In this document: positions 18,578 through 27,132 of the stretch, in pieces
How positions within the stretch are numbered: the stretch's first letter is position 1
Layout: every line of letters begins with the position of its first letter
Origin: Myxococcales bacterium
GTDB taxonomy: Bacteria; Myxococcota_A; Polyangia; Polyangiales; JAFGIB01
Direction of reading: 5' to 3'
Length of the DNA stretch: 64,000 nucleotides
NCBI GenBank assembly: GCA_029880325.1
Contig: JAOUOP010000022.1
Location: 1-64,000 of the forward strand
The notes under the pieces: generated by a model
The model's input: only the letters and a program-made list of their open reading frames with translations
Databases searched by the model: none
Told to the model about the DNA's origin: nothing
Translations under genes and position numbers: made by a program

Positions 18578-20644
18578 CTAGTCGCCCCCGCTCTTGTCAC
18601 CTTTCGACTTTGACTTTTCTTGAGCCGACAGGACCCTGAAGATATCCACCGGCCCAAAGGATTGTTCGAGTTTCAAATAGGGCAGGTGCTTCAGGCGTCC
18701 GCGATGCTTGCCGACCCGGTAGAAGCGCCGGCTTCCCATATCCCGCGACCCCACGATGACATAGTCCACGCCGAAGTACCTCAGAACGGGCTCGCTGGGC
18801 TTCCAGAAAAAGTGCATGGACGCGCGCAACGTGGCGTTTGCGCGCAGCAGGTTGGCGGGCTGAAAGTAGGGCGCGCGGCCCTCGGTCAGGCTCCTGCGCT
18901 TGGCCAGGACGGCGAAAACGCCGTCGCTGCTGCCGTCTGGCATGATCAGGGAGTCGGCTGGCGTGTTGGTTTGAAGCCATGCGAGCGCGGCTCGGCCGTG
19001 TTCGGTTGTCGGTCGCATGCCGCGTCCGAGGTTTGAAAACTCGTGACGAGCCGCAGCCGCCGAGGAGAATGCGGCGAACACGAGGAGCGCAGCCAGCAGC
19101 CCGGTCCACGCGAATTTTTGGTGGCGCTTCTGGGCCCAGTCAAGACCCGCATCCACCAGTGGAGCGGTCCAGCATGCGGTCAACAGCTGAAGATAGGCAA
19201 ACTCACGGCGTTCGGGATGGAAGGCCGGGAGATACGTATGGTAGCGATAGGAGAAGAACAATCCCATCGCAAGTAGACTCGAGGCCGTGAGCAACAGGGC
19301 CAGCGAATGATCGGCGAGGTCCTGGTGGCGTGAGCGTAGGCACAATAGGAGCAGTGCGACCGGCAGCAGCCCATACAGCTTGCCTTCGGGCCAGAAGCCG
19401 ATGGGAAGACTGAACCAGCGCCGCAGCTCCCCAGCGACCTCAGCGGGAGGAACGAAGAACTCCACGTCCTCGGCCGGTTGATAGCGTGGAACCTTGCTGT
19501 CGAGACGCCGTCCACGGGCGAGCTGCCGAAACGCCTGCGTCGGGTCATAGCCGAGATAGGGGCGGATCTCGGTCGGTGACGAGACACCGCCCTGACCGTG
19601 CAGCGGGCTCTTGCCTCCGGCGGCCCACATGCCCTGAACGATGAGCAAACCACCGCCCGCGGCGAGCAGGAGCCAGGGAACGCGCCGCAGGGTTGAGCGA
19701 GGCTGCCGAATGACGTGCGAGAGCAGCACTCCGCCAAAGGTCAAAGCAGCGATGACCGCTGGTACCAGGTGCGAGGCGAGCAAGAGCGCGACACTGAGCG
19801 CAGTCACCGCGACCCAGCGACCGCGATGGCGTTCGGCCCGAAGGGCCCGCGACAGCAACCACAGGGTGGGAAATAGGAGCAGAATGCCGAAACACTCACC
19901 GCGCAAAGCGCTGAGCTTGCTCACCGTCCGCGGCAGCGCGAGTACCAAGAAGGAGCCGAAGGTCGCAGCCAGAGCGCTCTTCGTGAGCGAGCGCAGGTAG
20001 ACGAAGACACCCAGAGCCGTGCCCGCCAGCACGACGAAAACCCAAAGCCAGAGAGTCAACTGGTGGTGGGCTGTCTGACCGGTCATCGCCAACCATGCTG
20101 CCACGGTGAGATACCAACCGATTTTGTTGGTCTCGAACTCCATCGGAGTGCCGTATTCCCACATCGTCGTGGGCACCGAGCCCTGCTCGACGATGGCCAC
20201 GATGTCGCGCAGGTAGTAGTAGCTCACCGGCGGATACAGCCAGGGTTCTCGCTGCGCCCGCAGCGCGTGGGCCACGATAACCGCGATGATGAGCGCCAAA
20301 AAACCGAGCGCGCTTCCAGAACGCAGGCTGTCGGTCGCCTTGCCGAGCCACCGCCGATGTTCGAAGCCGGATTTCCAGCAGCTCCAGCCGGCCCCGGCAC
20401 ATAGCAGGGTCCACGCGATCCATAGGGCATTGCCGCCGAAGGCGTTGGCGTCGGGCCAGGCGATCAGGCCAGTCGAGAGCAGGACCATGGCCACCACTCC
20501 CAGCAACGCGACCATCAGGAGTCGTTCGGTGGGCCGGAACTCATCGTCGTCGGGAAAGGCTGCCGCTGCGAGCAGGTAGCCTGGCGTGCCGAAGATGAGC
20601 AGCACGGTGAGTCCTCCGAGAAGGAATTCGCTCAGCGCTGGCAT
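18578..20644 (-). CDS. Large polytopic membrane protein (module copy 2, gene A)
   Basis: 688 residues from ATG 20644. Twelve or so helices are seen. A loop carries SYYYLRDIVAIVEQGSVP and GTPMEFETNKIGWYL, followed by LWLWVFVV and VYLRSLTKSA, which all have counterparts in the 12520-14541 protein. The C-terminal soluble region has SLTEGRAPYFQPANL and ends FGPVDIFRVLSAQEK plus a Lys-rich tail. Gene order A then B is the same as in module copy 1. It lies 97 bases after the DUF2304 gene, so GT2, DUF2304, A and B likely form one operon. Confidence 0.65.
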   Translation of the reverse strand: MPALSEFLLGGLTVLLIFGTPGYLLAAAAFPDDDEFRPTERLLMVALLGVVAMVLLSTGLIAWPDANAFGGNALWIAWTLLCAGAGWSCWKSGFEHRRWLGKATDSLRSGSALGFLALIIAVIVAHALRAQREPWLYPPVSYYYLRDIVAIVEQGSVPTTMWEYGTPMEFETNKIGWYLTVAAWLAMTGQTAHHQLTLWLWVFVVLAGTALGVFVYLRSLTKSALAATFGSFLVLALPRTVSKLSALRGECFGILLLFPTLWLLSRALRAERHRGRWVAVTALSVALLLASHLVPAVIAALTFGGVLLSHVIRQPRSTLRRVPWLLLAAGGGLLIVQGMWAAGGKSPLHGQGGVSSPTEIRPYLGYDPTQAFRQLARGRRLDSKVPRYQPAEDVEFFVPPAEVAGELRRWFSLPIGFWPEGKLYGLLPVALLLLCLRSRHQDLADHSLALLLTASSLLAMGLFFSYRYHTYLPAFHPERREFAYLQLLTACWTAPLVDAGLDWAQKRHQKFAWTGLLAALLVFAAFSSAAAARHEFSNLGRGMRPTTEHGRAALAWLQTNTPADSLIMPDGSSDGVFAVLAKRRSLTEGRAPYFQPANLLRANATLRASMHFFWKPSEPVLRYFGVDYVIVGSRDMGSRRFYRVGKHRGRLKHLPYLKLEQSFGPVDIFRVLSAQEKSKSKGDKSGGD

Positions 20645-20741
20645 GGGTCGTGTGGCCGATGGAGTTTGGAAGTTGGGGCGGCGGGGCCATGGTCGCCCCG
20701 CGAGGGTCTGTCGGAGGCCCCCCGAGGGCCCGCCGGCTGAA

Positions 20742-21113
20742 CTAGCCTTCTATGGTCGCGGTCGAGTGGCCCACCCCGGGCATCGGCTCCCGCGCGTGCT
20801 CGATCGCAAGCCGCCGCACCAGCAGGGTGATCTGGCGCTCCAGCCGTCGCACGCGGGTATACAGCCAAAAGGCGCTCCAGGTGCCTGCGATGACAGTGCA
20901 GTACAGCAGCAGGTCCGCGCCGCGTCCAATGCCTACGGCTTTCGATGCTTTCATCGTGAGCTCGGGCCAGACAAGGGTCACCCCGCCGCAAGCCCAGACC
21001 GAGATCCAGAAGACGGCCACGCGCTTTCTGAACTGGCCCCGCGTCGCTCCCGCGATGATGATGCCGATGACCGAGACGATGATCCCGATGCTGAGAATCT
21101 GAAATAGAGTCAT
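20742..21113 (-). CDS. Stand-alone DUF2304 small membrane protein
   Basis: 123 residues from ATG 21113, which overlaps the stop of the upstream GT2 gene by 4 bases (ATGA). Three hydrophobic stretches surround the core VAVFWISVWACGGVTLVWPELT, which matches the DUF2304 pattern and the N-terminus of the fusion at 15837. The C-terminal 30 residues are polar (RRLERQITLLVRRLAIEH, a likely amphipathic helix). DUF2304 proteins usually sit beside polyprenyl-phosphate glycosyltransferases and may serve as their membrane subunit. Confidence 0.8.
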   Translation of the reverse strand: MTLFQILSIGIIVSVIGIIIAGATRGQFRKRVAVFWISVWACGGVTLVWPELTMKASKAVGIGRGADLLLYCTVIAGTWSAFWLYTRVRRLERQITLLVRRLAIEHAREPMPGVGHSTATIEG

Positions 21114-21856
21114 CTGAGTAGCTTCCCGATCAGGTAGTCCAGAGCGATGCGGATGGCGGCCGAGGAGCGCTGGCCCTTGGCCATGGAGTAGCTGGTGTAG
21201 CGGATCTCGACGGGTACCTCGGTGTAGGCCAGTCCGGAGGCGCGCACCTGGTCGATCAATTCGCTCGCGTGTGCCATGCGATCGAGCTGAAGGTCGATGG
21301 ACTCGGCCGCCCGACGCGAGAAGGCCCGCAGTCCGTTGTGCGTGTCGCTGAGCTTGACGCGCGACGTCAGACGTGTGAACAGGACGGCCGCGAAGAGCAC
21401 TGCGCGGCGCCCCGGGGGCACGGCGTCTGCCGACTCGATGAAACGCGAGCCCAAAACGATGTCGGCATCGCCACCGATGATGGGCGCGAGCAGCTTCGGT
21501 AGATCCGAGGGGCGATGCTGCCCGTCAGCATCGAACGTTACGATGTATTGTGCGGCTCGACTCAGCGCGAAATCGATGCCGGTCTGCAGCGCGGCTCCCT
21601 GTCCGCGATTGACGAAGTGGGTGAGAACGGTCGCGCCCGCGACCAGCGCCTCACGGCCGGTGGCGTCTGCGGACCCGTCATCGATGACAACGACGTTGGG
21701 AAAATCGACCACCAGCTCCCGCACCACCTCGCCGATGGCGCTTTGCTCGTGGTACGCTGCGATGATGATATAGGTCGCGCGCCGCACGGCATCGGGGATG
21801 GACGCGGAAGGCGTCGCGGCCGAAACCGGCGCGGGAGACGGTACCCGGTTGTCCAT
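21110..21856 (-). CDS. GT2 glycosyltransferase, DPM1/polyprenyl-phosphate sugar synthase-like
   Basis: 248 residues from ATG 21856. GT-A motifs: YIIIAAYHEQSAIGEV from about 29, VVIDDGSADATG near 75, VTFDADGQHRPSDL near 116 and DTHNGLRAFSRRAAE near 178. The C-terminal SYSMAKGQRSSAAIRIALDYL region is typical of dolichyl-phosphate-mannose-synthase-like proteins that lack membrane helices. Overlap with the DUF2304 gene argues that the two form one enzyme. A TATACT hexamer at 21866-21871 (minus strand) lies 9 bases upstream of the start. Confidence 0.85.
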   Translation of the reverse strand: MDNRVPSPAPVSAATPSASIPDAVRRATYIIIAAYHEQSAIGEVVRELVVDFPNVVVIDDGSADATGREALVAGATVLTHFVNRGQGAALQTGIDFALSRAAQYIVTFDADGQHRPSDLPKLLAPIIGGDADIVLGSRFIESADAVPPGRRAVLFAAVLFTRLTSRVKLSDTHNGLRAFSRRAAESIDLQLDRMAHASELIDQVRASGLAYTEVPVEIRYTSYSMAKGQRSSAAIRIALDYLIGKLLR

Positions 21857-22509
21857 TCCGCCGGCAGTATAGCGGCTATCGCTGCGGAAGGCTCGGATTC
21901 GTTGGGCCCCATGCGTTGGCGATCTGGAGCGGCGATCGGTATGAAGCCACCATAACTTCGCAGGTTTAGCGGGCCCAGCGAGCCGCTACGGCACCTTGAA
22001 GTCGCTCGGGCTACGACTGCGGCACCGTAGCGGCAAGCTGAACCCGCTCTCCCTTGCAAATTTACGGCGATTTCAAGCCGGTCGCCGCTCTAGCCTTGAC
22101 TGCCCGTGGTGAGACGGGAGCCCGAGTGCGAGGGGGCTGTTGTGACTCGCCCCACGATAGTGCGGTGAGGCGCCGGTCAGGAACTCGCCGGCTGCGGCGG
22201 GGCGGTCGCGCCCGGGCCTGGGAAACGTTCGGGATTACGACAGTTACCGCATGATGACAGCCAGCTGCCGACAGCGAAAATCGAGCCGCAGACCCTCGAC
22301 AGCTCGGCGTCGGGGTGGTTTATGGGTATTTCGCGCCCGGCGGCCGGCGAGGGTCTCGCTACGTGAGGTGATGTCGCGTGGCCGTGTGTGCCGAACTGGG
22401 GCGCACCCGGCGCGGAGGCTTGGCGCTGGAGAACAAGAGCGCGGGCACCGGAGGCAGGGCTGCGCTTGATCCGTTCAATATCGTGGTTTTCGACGACCTC
22501 TGCAGCGCC
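21857..22509. other. Long divergent intergenic region with a palindromic element
   Basis: 653 bases between the GT2 genes on opposite strands. The first third holds palindromic element copy A (21927-22090). The remaining 420 bases have weak coding character: the frame of the downstream gene is open back to 22378 but without family similarity. I saw no RNA gene, terminator or clear promoter. Confidence 0.5.
21927..22090. repeat. Palindromic interspersed element, copy A
   Basis: About 164 bases form one long imperfect palindrome. The left end GAGCGGCGATCGGTATGAAG pairs with the right end CAAGCCGGTCGCCGCTC, and the centre CTCGGGCTACGACTGCGGCA lies between GCTACGGCACC and its inverse. The same unit occurs at 33959-34123, and one end occurs alone at 57645-57680. 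No ORF was seen, and it resembles a MITE or REP-like element. Confidence 0.75.
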
Positions 22510-23367
22510 ATGGCCATTTCAGCCGATTCCTCGCCACTGGTTTCCGTCGTTATGCCCGCGCACAACGCGGAGAGGTACCTGTGCGAGGCGCTCGACAGCG
22601 TCCTGGTACAGACCTATGCCCGGCTCGAGATCATCGTGGTGGATGATGGGTCGAGCGATTCGACCTGGCAAATCCTTGAACGCTATGCTGCCGCAGATCC
22701 ACGCGTTCGTCCGTTCAGCAACGAGGTCAACCGGGGGATCGTCGCCTCCAGAAACCGGGCGTTCGCGGAGGCCAGCGCCGAGGCGCGCTACTTTGCGGTA
22801 CTCGACAGCGATGACGTATGCATGCCTGATCGTATCGCGCAGCAGGTGGAATTCCTGGAAAATCATCCAGGTCATGCGCTGGTCGGTGGCAATACGCTGA
22901 TCATTGACGAGTCCTCTGCTGTAATCGGCGAACGGCGTTATCCGAGCGCAGACGCCGATCTGCGTCGCGTGATCACCCGCTACAATCCGATCGCTCAGCC
23001 CACCGTCATGATTCGCAAGGCGGCGCTCGAGGAAGTGGGCGTCTACGACGAGAGGTTTCCCCGCTGCCAGGACTACGATCTCTGGCTGCGCATGTGCGCG
23101 CGGTACTCGATCGCAAACCTTCCTGAGATAACTCTCAAGTATCGCATCAGCTCGACGCAGGGCAAGAGCACCCACCTGAAGGCTTCGCTGCGCTACACGA
23201 TCCAGATCCAGCGCAGGTGGCTTTTCCGCAGCGACTTCTTTCGGCCATTCAACGTGTGCTACTGGGTCGCCGAGCACGCGCTGCTCCTGCTTCCGGAGGC
23301 CTTCACGCTCGCGTTGTTCAAGTGGATGACCTATCGTTCATCGAAACCTTCTGCCTCGGGATCATGA
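22510..23367 (+). CDS. GT2 family glycosyltransferase
   Basis: 285 residues from ATG 22510, chosen because the family N-terminus VSVVMPAHNAERYL begins 10 residues later; the open frame upstream to 22378 adds sequence without similarity. VVDDGSSDST is near 50, the metal-binding VLDSDDVCMPDR near 100, and QDYDLWLRM near 185, as in rhamnosyl-/galactosyl-transferase-like GT2 enzymes of O-antigen clusters. It stands alone between a divergent and a convergent gene. The acceptor is unknown. Confidence 0.85.
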   Translation: MAISADSSPLVSVVMPAHNAERYLCEALDSVLVQTYARLEIIVVDDGSSDSTWQILERYAAADPRVRPFSNEVNRGIVASRNRAFAEASAEARYFAVLDSDDVCMPDRIAQQVEFLENHPGHALVGGNTLIIDESSAVIGERRYPSADADLRRVITRYNPIAQPTVMIRKAALEEVGVYDERFPRCQDYDLWLRMCARYSIANLPEITLKYRISSTQGKSTHLKASLRYTIQIQRRWLFRSDFFRPFNVCYWVAEHALLLLPEAFTLALFKWMTYRSSKPSASGS

Positions 23368-23387
23368 CGGCGGGTGAAGCGTGCGGT

Positions 23388-23423
23388 CTCGAGCGGCCGG
23401 GACGTCGCATAAAGCCGCTCGAG
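23388..23423. terminator. Hairpin between convergent genes
   Basis: A perfect 10-base inverted repeat, CTCGAGCGGC at 23388-23397 and GCCGCTCGAG at 23414-23423, with a 16-base loop. It lies in the 67-base gap between the 3' ends of the GT2 gene and the minus-strand membrane gene. There is no T-run on either side, so it may act as a bidirectional hairpin rather than a classical intrinsic terminator. Confidence 0.4.
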
Positions 23424-23434
23424 CCGTGGCTGGA

Positions 23435-25342
23435 TCAACCATCGGGCAACCGCTTGGGTTGCAGGTCCACGACGGTCCAGCCCGCGCGGGTAGCGAGTCT
23501 CTTGCCGCGGCGCAGCGTCCAGGCGAATCGTTCGCGTTCGCCCGCGCTAAACACGGCGTGGCGAATGCCGTAGGTCTTCAGCAGCGCGCTGCGTTCGAAC
23601 TCGGCGGTGTTCGGATCGGTGAACTGAACGACGTGAAAGCGCCGTTCGAGGATGTCCGCGACGTCGGTGGTGCCGCGGTCGGGGGCGACTACGAAACAGT
23701 CGTGCAACATCACCACATGCCGAGCGAGCTGCAGGCTTGCGGCGACGGTAGACCCCGCCGGTACGTACTTTGTCAGCAGTTGGGCGCGCATCTGCAGGCG
23801 TCGGAGCATCTTGGTGCGGGCGGCCTCCGGCTGCATGGCAGCATGTGCATGGTCGCTCCAGCTGCGGGGCGCGTGGCCGGGCAGCTGCGTGCCGATGAGG
23901 GCACAGGCGACTAGGACAGCAGTCCCCACTCTGTCGCTCGTCGGAGTGTCGTCCGCCGGGGCCGCTACTGTCGCCAGTGCGGTGAAGGCGAAGAGGCTCA
24001 CCAGCGGAGCGAGTCGCACCACGACGAAGTCCGTCGAAAGCCCGACCGCGGCGGTACAAATGGCGGGAACGAATAGGACGATGCACGGGCCCGCCAGCGC
24101 CAGGGCCAGGGCCAGAAAGTGGTCGCGTCGCGACGCCTGGATCCACGAGGACCACAGCAGGGCGAGCCAGCCGCTGAGGACGAAAAGCAGGCCACCGATC
24201 GCATCAAATGGCAGGTGAAAGTTGCCATCGGGCGTCGCTTCGAGCTTCTTTTCCAGGGGGCCGCCACCGAAGCGCGCGATGGTCTCGGAGCGCTTGCGCG
24301 AGGCGTTGCGCGCGAGCCACTGCGCCTGATCGCGCTCCACCGCGGCACGCCAGCGCTCGCTTTGATCCGTCCTGGGGGCGGTCGGGCGGTCGCGTCCGAG
24401 CACGATGTGCACATGGGGCGCCACCAGCAGCAGCGCCACAAGCCCCAACACGCTTCCCGAACGCAGGCGCCTATCGCGCGCTACCCTCAATGCCAGGTAG
24501 GGGCCGAGGCAGAAGGCCCAGAAGAGGGCGTAGAGTGCATGTACCTGGGATATCGCGACCGCTCCCAGGCACAGGAGCACGGTCGGTCCGATGCGGACCC
24601 GATCGTGCGAGGCGTTGCGCACGCCCAGCCCAAGCAAGGTGGGCAACAGCCACCAGGTACCCAGCGAATTGGGGTAGAGCGAGTAGGGTACGGCCGCGAG
24701 CGTCGTCAGCGAAAGCGCGGCGCACGCCCAGCCCGCCCAACGCCGGCCGCTGATCGCATGGGCCAGGTAGGCGTGGCCGCAGGCAGTGACCAACTTGGCC
24801 CAGGCTGCGCTGGCGTACCAAAGCTCCAGTGCCGAAAGACCGGTGAGCTGGGAGGCGCTGGCGATGAGAGCGTGCAGCAGGTTGGTGTGGTAGATGCGAA
24901 CGAAGGGCTCCGACTCCACGTAGAAGCCGTCGTTGCTGATGCCGTGGTCGAGCAGGAAGCGAATGCGGCCAAGGTGAAAGGTCGTGTCCCCCCGCAGCCA
25001 GGTGCCCTCGCGCGCGGCCCAGGCGATGTGCACGGTCAGTAGCAACAGACCCGCGAGCGCGCCCCAGCGCAAAGGTGAGGCGAGTTCCCTATGGAGCTTC
25101 AGGCGTAGCGCCACCACGATTGCCGCCAATACCAGGCATAAAATGGCGCCCGAGAGCACCGCCACCGGTAGCTCGGCGAGGTAGGCGAGGGCCGAAATCG
25201 GAGCCAGCAGCGCGAAGCTGCCGAGATACCCCATGGCGACGGCGGGTAGGAGACCTCCGCGCAGCTCGTCTACGGCCATCAGGCGCACGGTTACCAGACC
25301 GGGCAGAAGGAGAAACGACCAGAATGCGAATGCTTCGATCAC
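23435..25342 (-). CDS. Large polytopic membrane protein, gene-A-like
   Basis: 635 residues from ATG 25342. The start MIEAFAFWSFLLLPGLV resembles the N-terminus of the module A protein at 12520-14541 (MIVEALALVAVFVPGLV). About twelve helices are seen, with a polar loop DTTFHLGRIRFLLDHG (about 120-135) and VRIYHTNLLHAL. The soluble C-terminus runs from about 515 and ends GWTVVDLQPKRLPDG. It is probably a diverged third member of the same membrane family, followed in the cluster by a different partner. It lies 25 bases after the previous gene in the same operon. Confidence 0.6.
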   Translation of the reverse strand: MIEAFAFWSFLLLPGLVTVRLMAVDELRGGLLPAVAMGYLGSFALLAPISALAYLAELPVAVLSGAILCLVLAAIVVALRLKLHRELASPLRWGALAGLLLLTVHIAWAAREGTWLRGDTTFHLGRIRFLLDHGISNDGFYVESEPFVRIYHTNLLHALIASASQLTGLSALELWYASAAWAKLVTACGHAYLAHAISGRRWAGWACAALSLTTLAAVPYSLYPNSLGTWWLLPTLLGLGVRNASHDRVRIGPTVLLCLGAVAISQVHALYALFWAFCLGPYLALRVARDRRLRSGSVLGLVALLLVAPHVHIVLGRDRPTAPRTDQSERWRAAVERDQAQWLARNASRKRSETIARFGGGPLEKKLEATPDGNFHLPFDAIGGLLFVLSGWLALLWSSWIQASRRDHFLALALALAGPCIVLFVPAICTAAVGLSTDFVVVRLAPLVSLFAFTALATVAAPADDTPTSDRVGTAVLVACALIGTQLPGHAPRSWSDHAHAAMQPEAARTKMLRRLQMRAQLLTKYVPAGSTVAASLQLARHVVMLHDCFVVAPDRGTTDVADILERRFHVVQFTDPNTAEFERSALLKTYGIRHAVFSAGERERFAWTLRRGKRLATRAGWTVVDLQPKRLPDG

Positions 25343-25367
25343 GTGGGCAAGGAGGTTGGAGTTGGGG

Positions 25368-27062
25368 TCAACCCGGTGGACGCAGCACCGTCCACTTGGG
25401 GCCGCGCCGGCTCTTTACGATGACTTGGTAACCCTGGGCCCGGTAGGAGAGTGCGTCCTTTTGGCCCACGAAAATCCACTCGTCGGGGCGCAGGTGTTTG
25501 GGGTCGCCGACCCATCGCACGCGATAGGAGCTGCGTTTGCGCTGGGAGAGGACTTCAACGCGGCGTCTGATGCGATGGCCCTGCAGTTGCCGCATGGCCT
25601 GCACTGCGTCGCTTCGCACAATTGCGAGGCCGGCCTCACCGCGATCCAGCGCCTCGACCATGTGAAGCCAGGGTTTGAGATCACGCTGGCGTTTTAGGTG
25701 TTGGTGGTGTCCCTCGCTAAAACTCAGCGCCATTGCGATCGAAAGCGCCGTGCCCAGCGAAAGGCGAGGCAACCAGCGCCCGCTCGTCAGCCACGGCGTC
25801 AGCAGCAGTATGATGACCAGCAGTGGTACCAGGAAGAACTCGGAACGCACGGCGCGAACGTCGGCGTCGCCATCGGCGAAGTGGACCTGGAATAGGCCGC
25901 GCAGGGCGGGTATGCCCACGACCAGGAGCAGCGGTAGCAGCCAGATCAGGTTTTCCCGCTCGGAACCTTCTTCGCGGGACCAGACGCTGACCAGCCAGTA
26001 CACGGCCAAGAGCGTGAGCGCGACACCCATCGAGATGACGTAGCGGTCGTTGGCATCGATGCCTTGCGAACGAGTGCTGATGAGCGCGGTGAAGGTCAAC
26101 AGGCCGAGCAGCCAGAGCGTGAGCGCCTTGACGGTGGGGTCACGGCGAAAGCCGTGTGCGGCTCCAAGTAACCCCATCAGGGCAAAGACGCGAAAACTCG
26201 GTCCCGTCAGCTGGCCGAAGTACTCACGGACCATCCGCACTTTCGGGGGGCGCCGGCTGCGGGCGGGCCCGGCGGGGTTTTCCCCGAAGTATTGGCGAAG
26301 GTCGGCGCTGAAAGAACTGCCGGCAGCGGCGAAGGCGGAGTCGAGCAAAAGCAGAAGCAGCCAGCCGAGCGAGAGGCCCGCCAGCCAGTAGGCCTGCGTG
26401 CGCCAGGACACCTTGCCTTGCCAGAAGAGGTAGAGGATCAGCGGTGGAAGCACCAGCGCGGTTTCCTTTGATTCCAGCGCAAATAGACACGCGATGCCGG
26501 AAAGCGTGGCCCATACGCGGCCCGGCGGTGCTGCCTTCCCTTCGACGGCCTGGAGCGTGCACAAAAGGGCCGCCAGGCTCCAGACGGTGAGTGTGAGATC
26601 GACGTGGGGTACGCTGAAGTACTTCAGCAGCGGCGGAAAGAAGGGCACCACCAGCAGCGCCAGGACGCCGCCAGCGAGGCCCGCCAGGCGTCGCCCGCAG
26701 GCGTAGGAGAGACAGGCGATCGCAGCGATGCACACCGCTGCGTACAGCGCTGCGGCCATCCGCTGCGAGTCCGCCAGGCCGTAAAACAGCCTCAAAGCCC
26801 AAATGTGGACATAGCGATTGCGGGTGGGCCAGTACAACTTCCCGCTGGCTGCGAGATCGCAATAGAGGAAGTCGTCGGCGTCCGAGGGGCCCACGTAGAA
26901 GTGCGTCAGGCCTAGCCAAATGGCGCCTGCCGCCGCGCATGAGAGCAGGGCCGCTTCTGTCAGCCTGCGCTGCAGCGGCGTCCATGGGGGGCCAAATCGC
27001 TCGCGGAATCTCATCGATGCAATCCCCGCCATGAGTGGCGTCGCTTCCGGCCTGCCCGCCAT
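25368..27062 (-). CDS. GT39/PMT-like membrane glycosyltransferase
   Basis: 564 residues from ATG 27062; in-frame ATG codons at 27032 and 27014 are possible alternatives. One helix precedes the GT-C-type loop VGPSDADDFLYCDLAASG (about 54-71) with clustered Asp residues. About nine helices follow, with FALESKETALVLPPLI in the middle as in PMT_2/GT39-type proteins. The C-terminal soluble domain (about 450-564) ends VIVKSRRGPKWTVLRPPG. It probably transfers a sugar from a lipid carrier at the periplasmic face. Confidence 0.65.
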   Translation of the reverse strand: MAGRPEATPLMAGIASMRFRERFGPPWTPLQRRLTEAALLSCAAAGAIWLGLTHFYVGPSDADDFLYCDLAASGKLYWPTRNRYVHIWALRLFYGLADSQRMAAALYAAVCIAAIACLSYACGRRLAGLAGGVLALLVVPFFPPLLKYFSVPHVDLTLTVWSLAALLCTLQAVEGKAAPPGRVWATLSGIACLFALESKETALVLPPLILYLFWQGKVSWRTQAYWLAGLSLGWLLLLLLDSAFAAAGSSFSADLRQYFGENPAGPARSRRPPKVRMVREYFGQLTGPSFRVFALMGLLGAAHGFRRDPTVKALTLWLLGLLTFTALISTRSQGIDANDRYVISMGVALTLLAVYWLVSVWSREEGSERENLIWLLPLLLVVGIPALRGLFQVHFADGDADVRAVRSEFFLVPLLVIILLLTPWLTSGRWLPRLSLGTALSIAMALSFSEGHHQHLKRQRDLKPWLHMVEALDRGEAGLAIVRSDAVQAMRQLQGHRIRRRVEVLSQRKRSSYRVRWVGDPKHLRPDEWIFVGQKDALSYRAQGYQVIVKSRRGPKWTVLRPPG

Positions 27063-27132
27063 CGGAGCGGCAGGGAGGATACACCAGGGAGCTGATTGGG
27101 ACGTGGTGGCCGCGGTGCCATGGTTACCGGGC

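Noticed and set aside
22378..22509. Extended start for the GT2 gene at 22510
   Set aside because: The 44 extra residues have no family similarity, and the conserved GT2 N-terminus begins just after ATG 22510.
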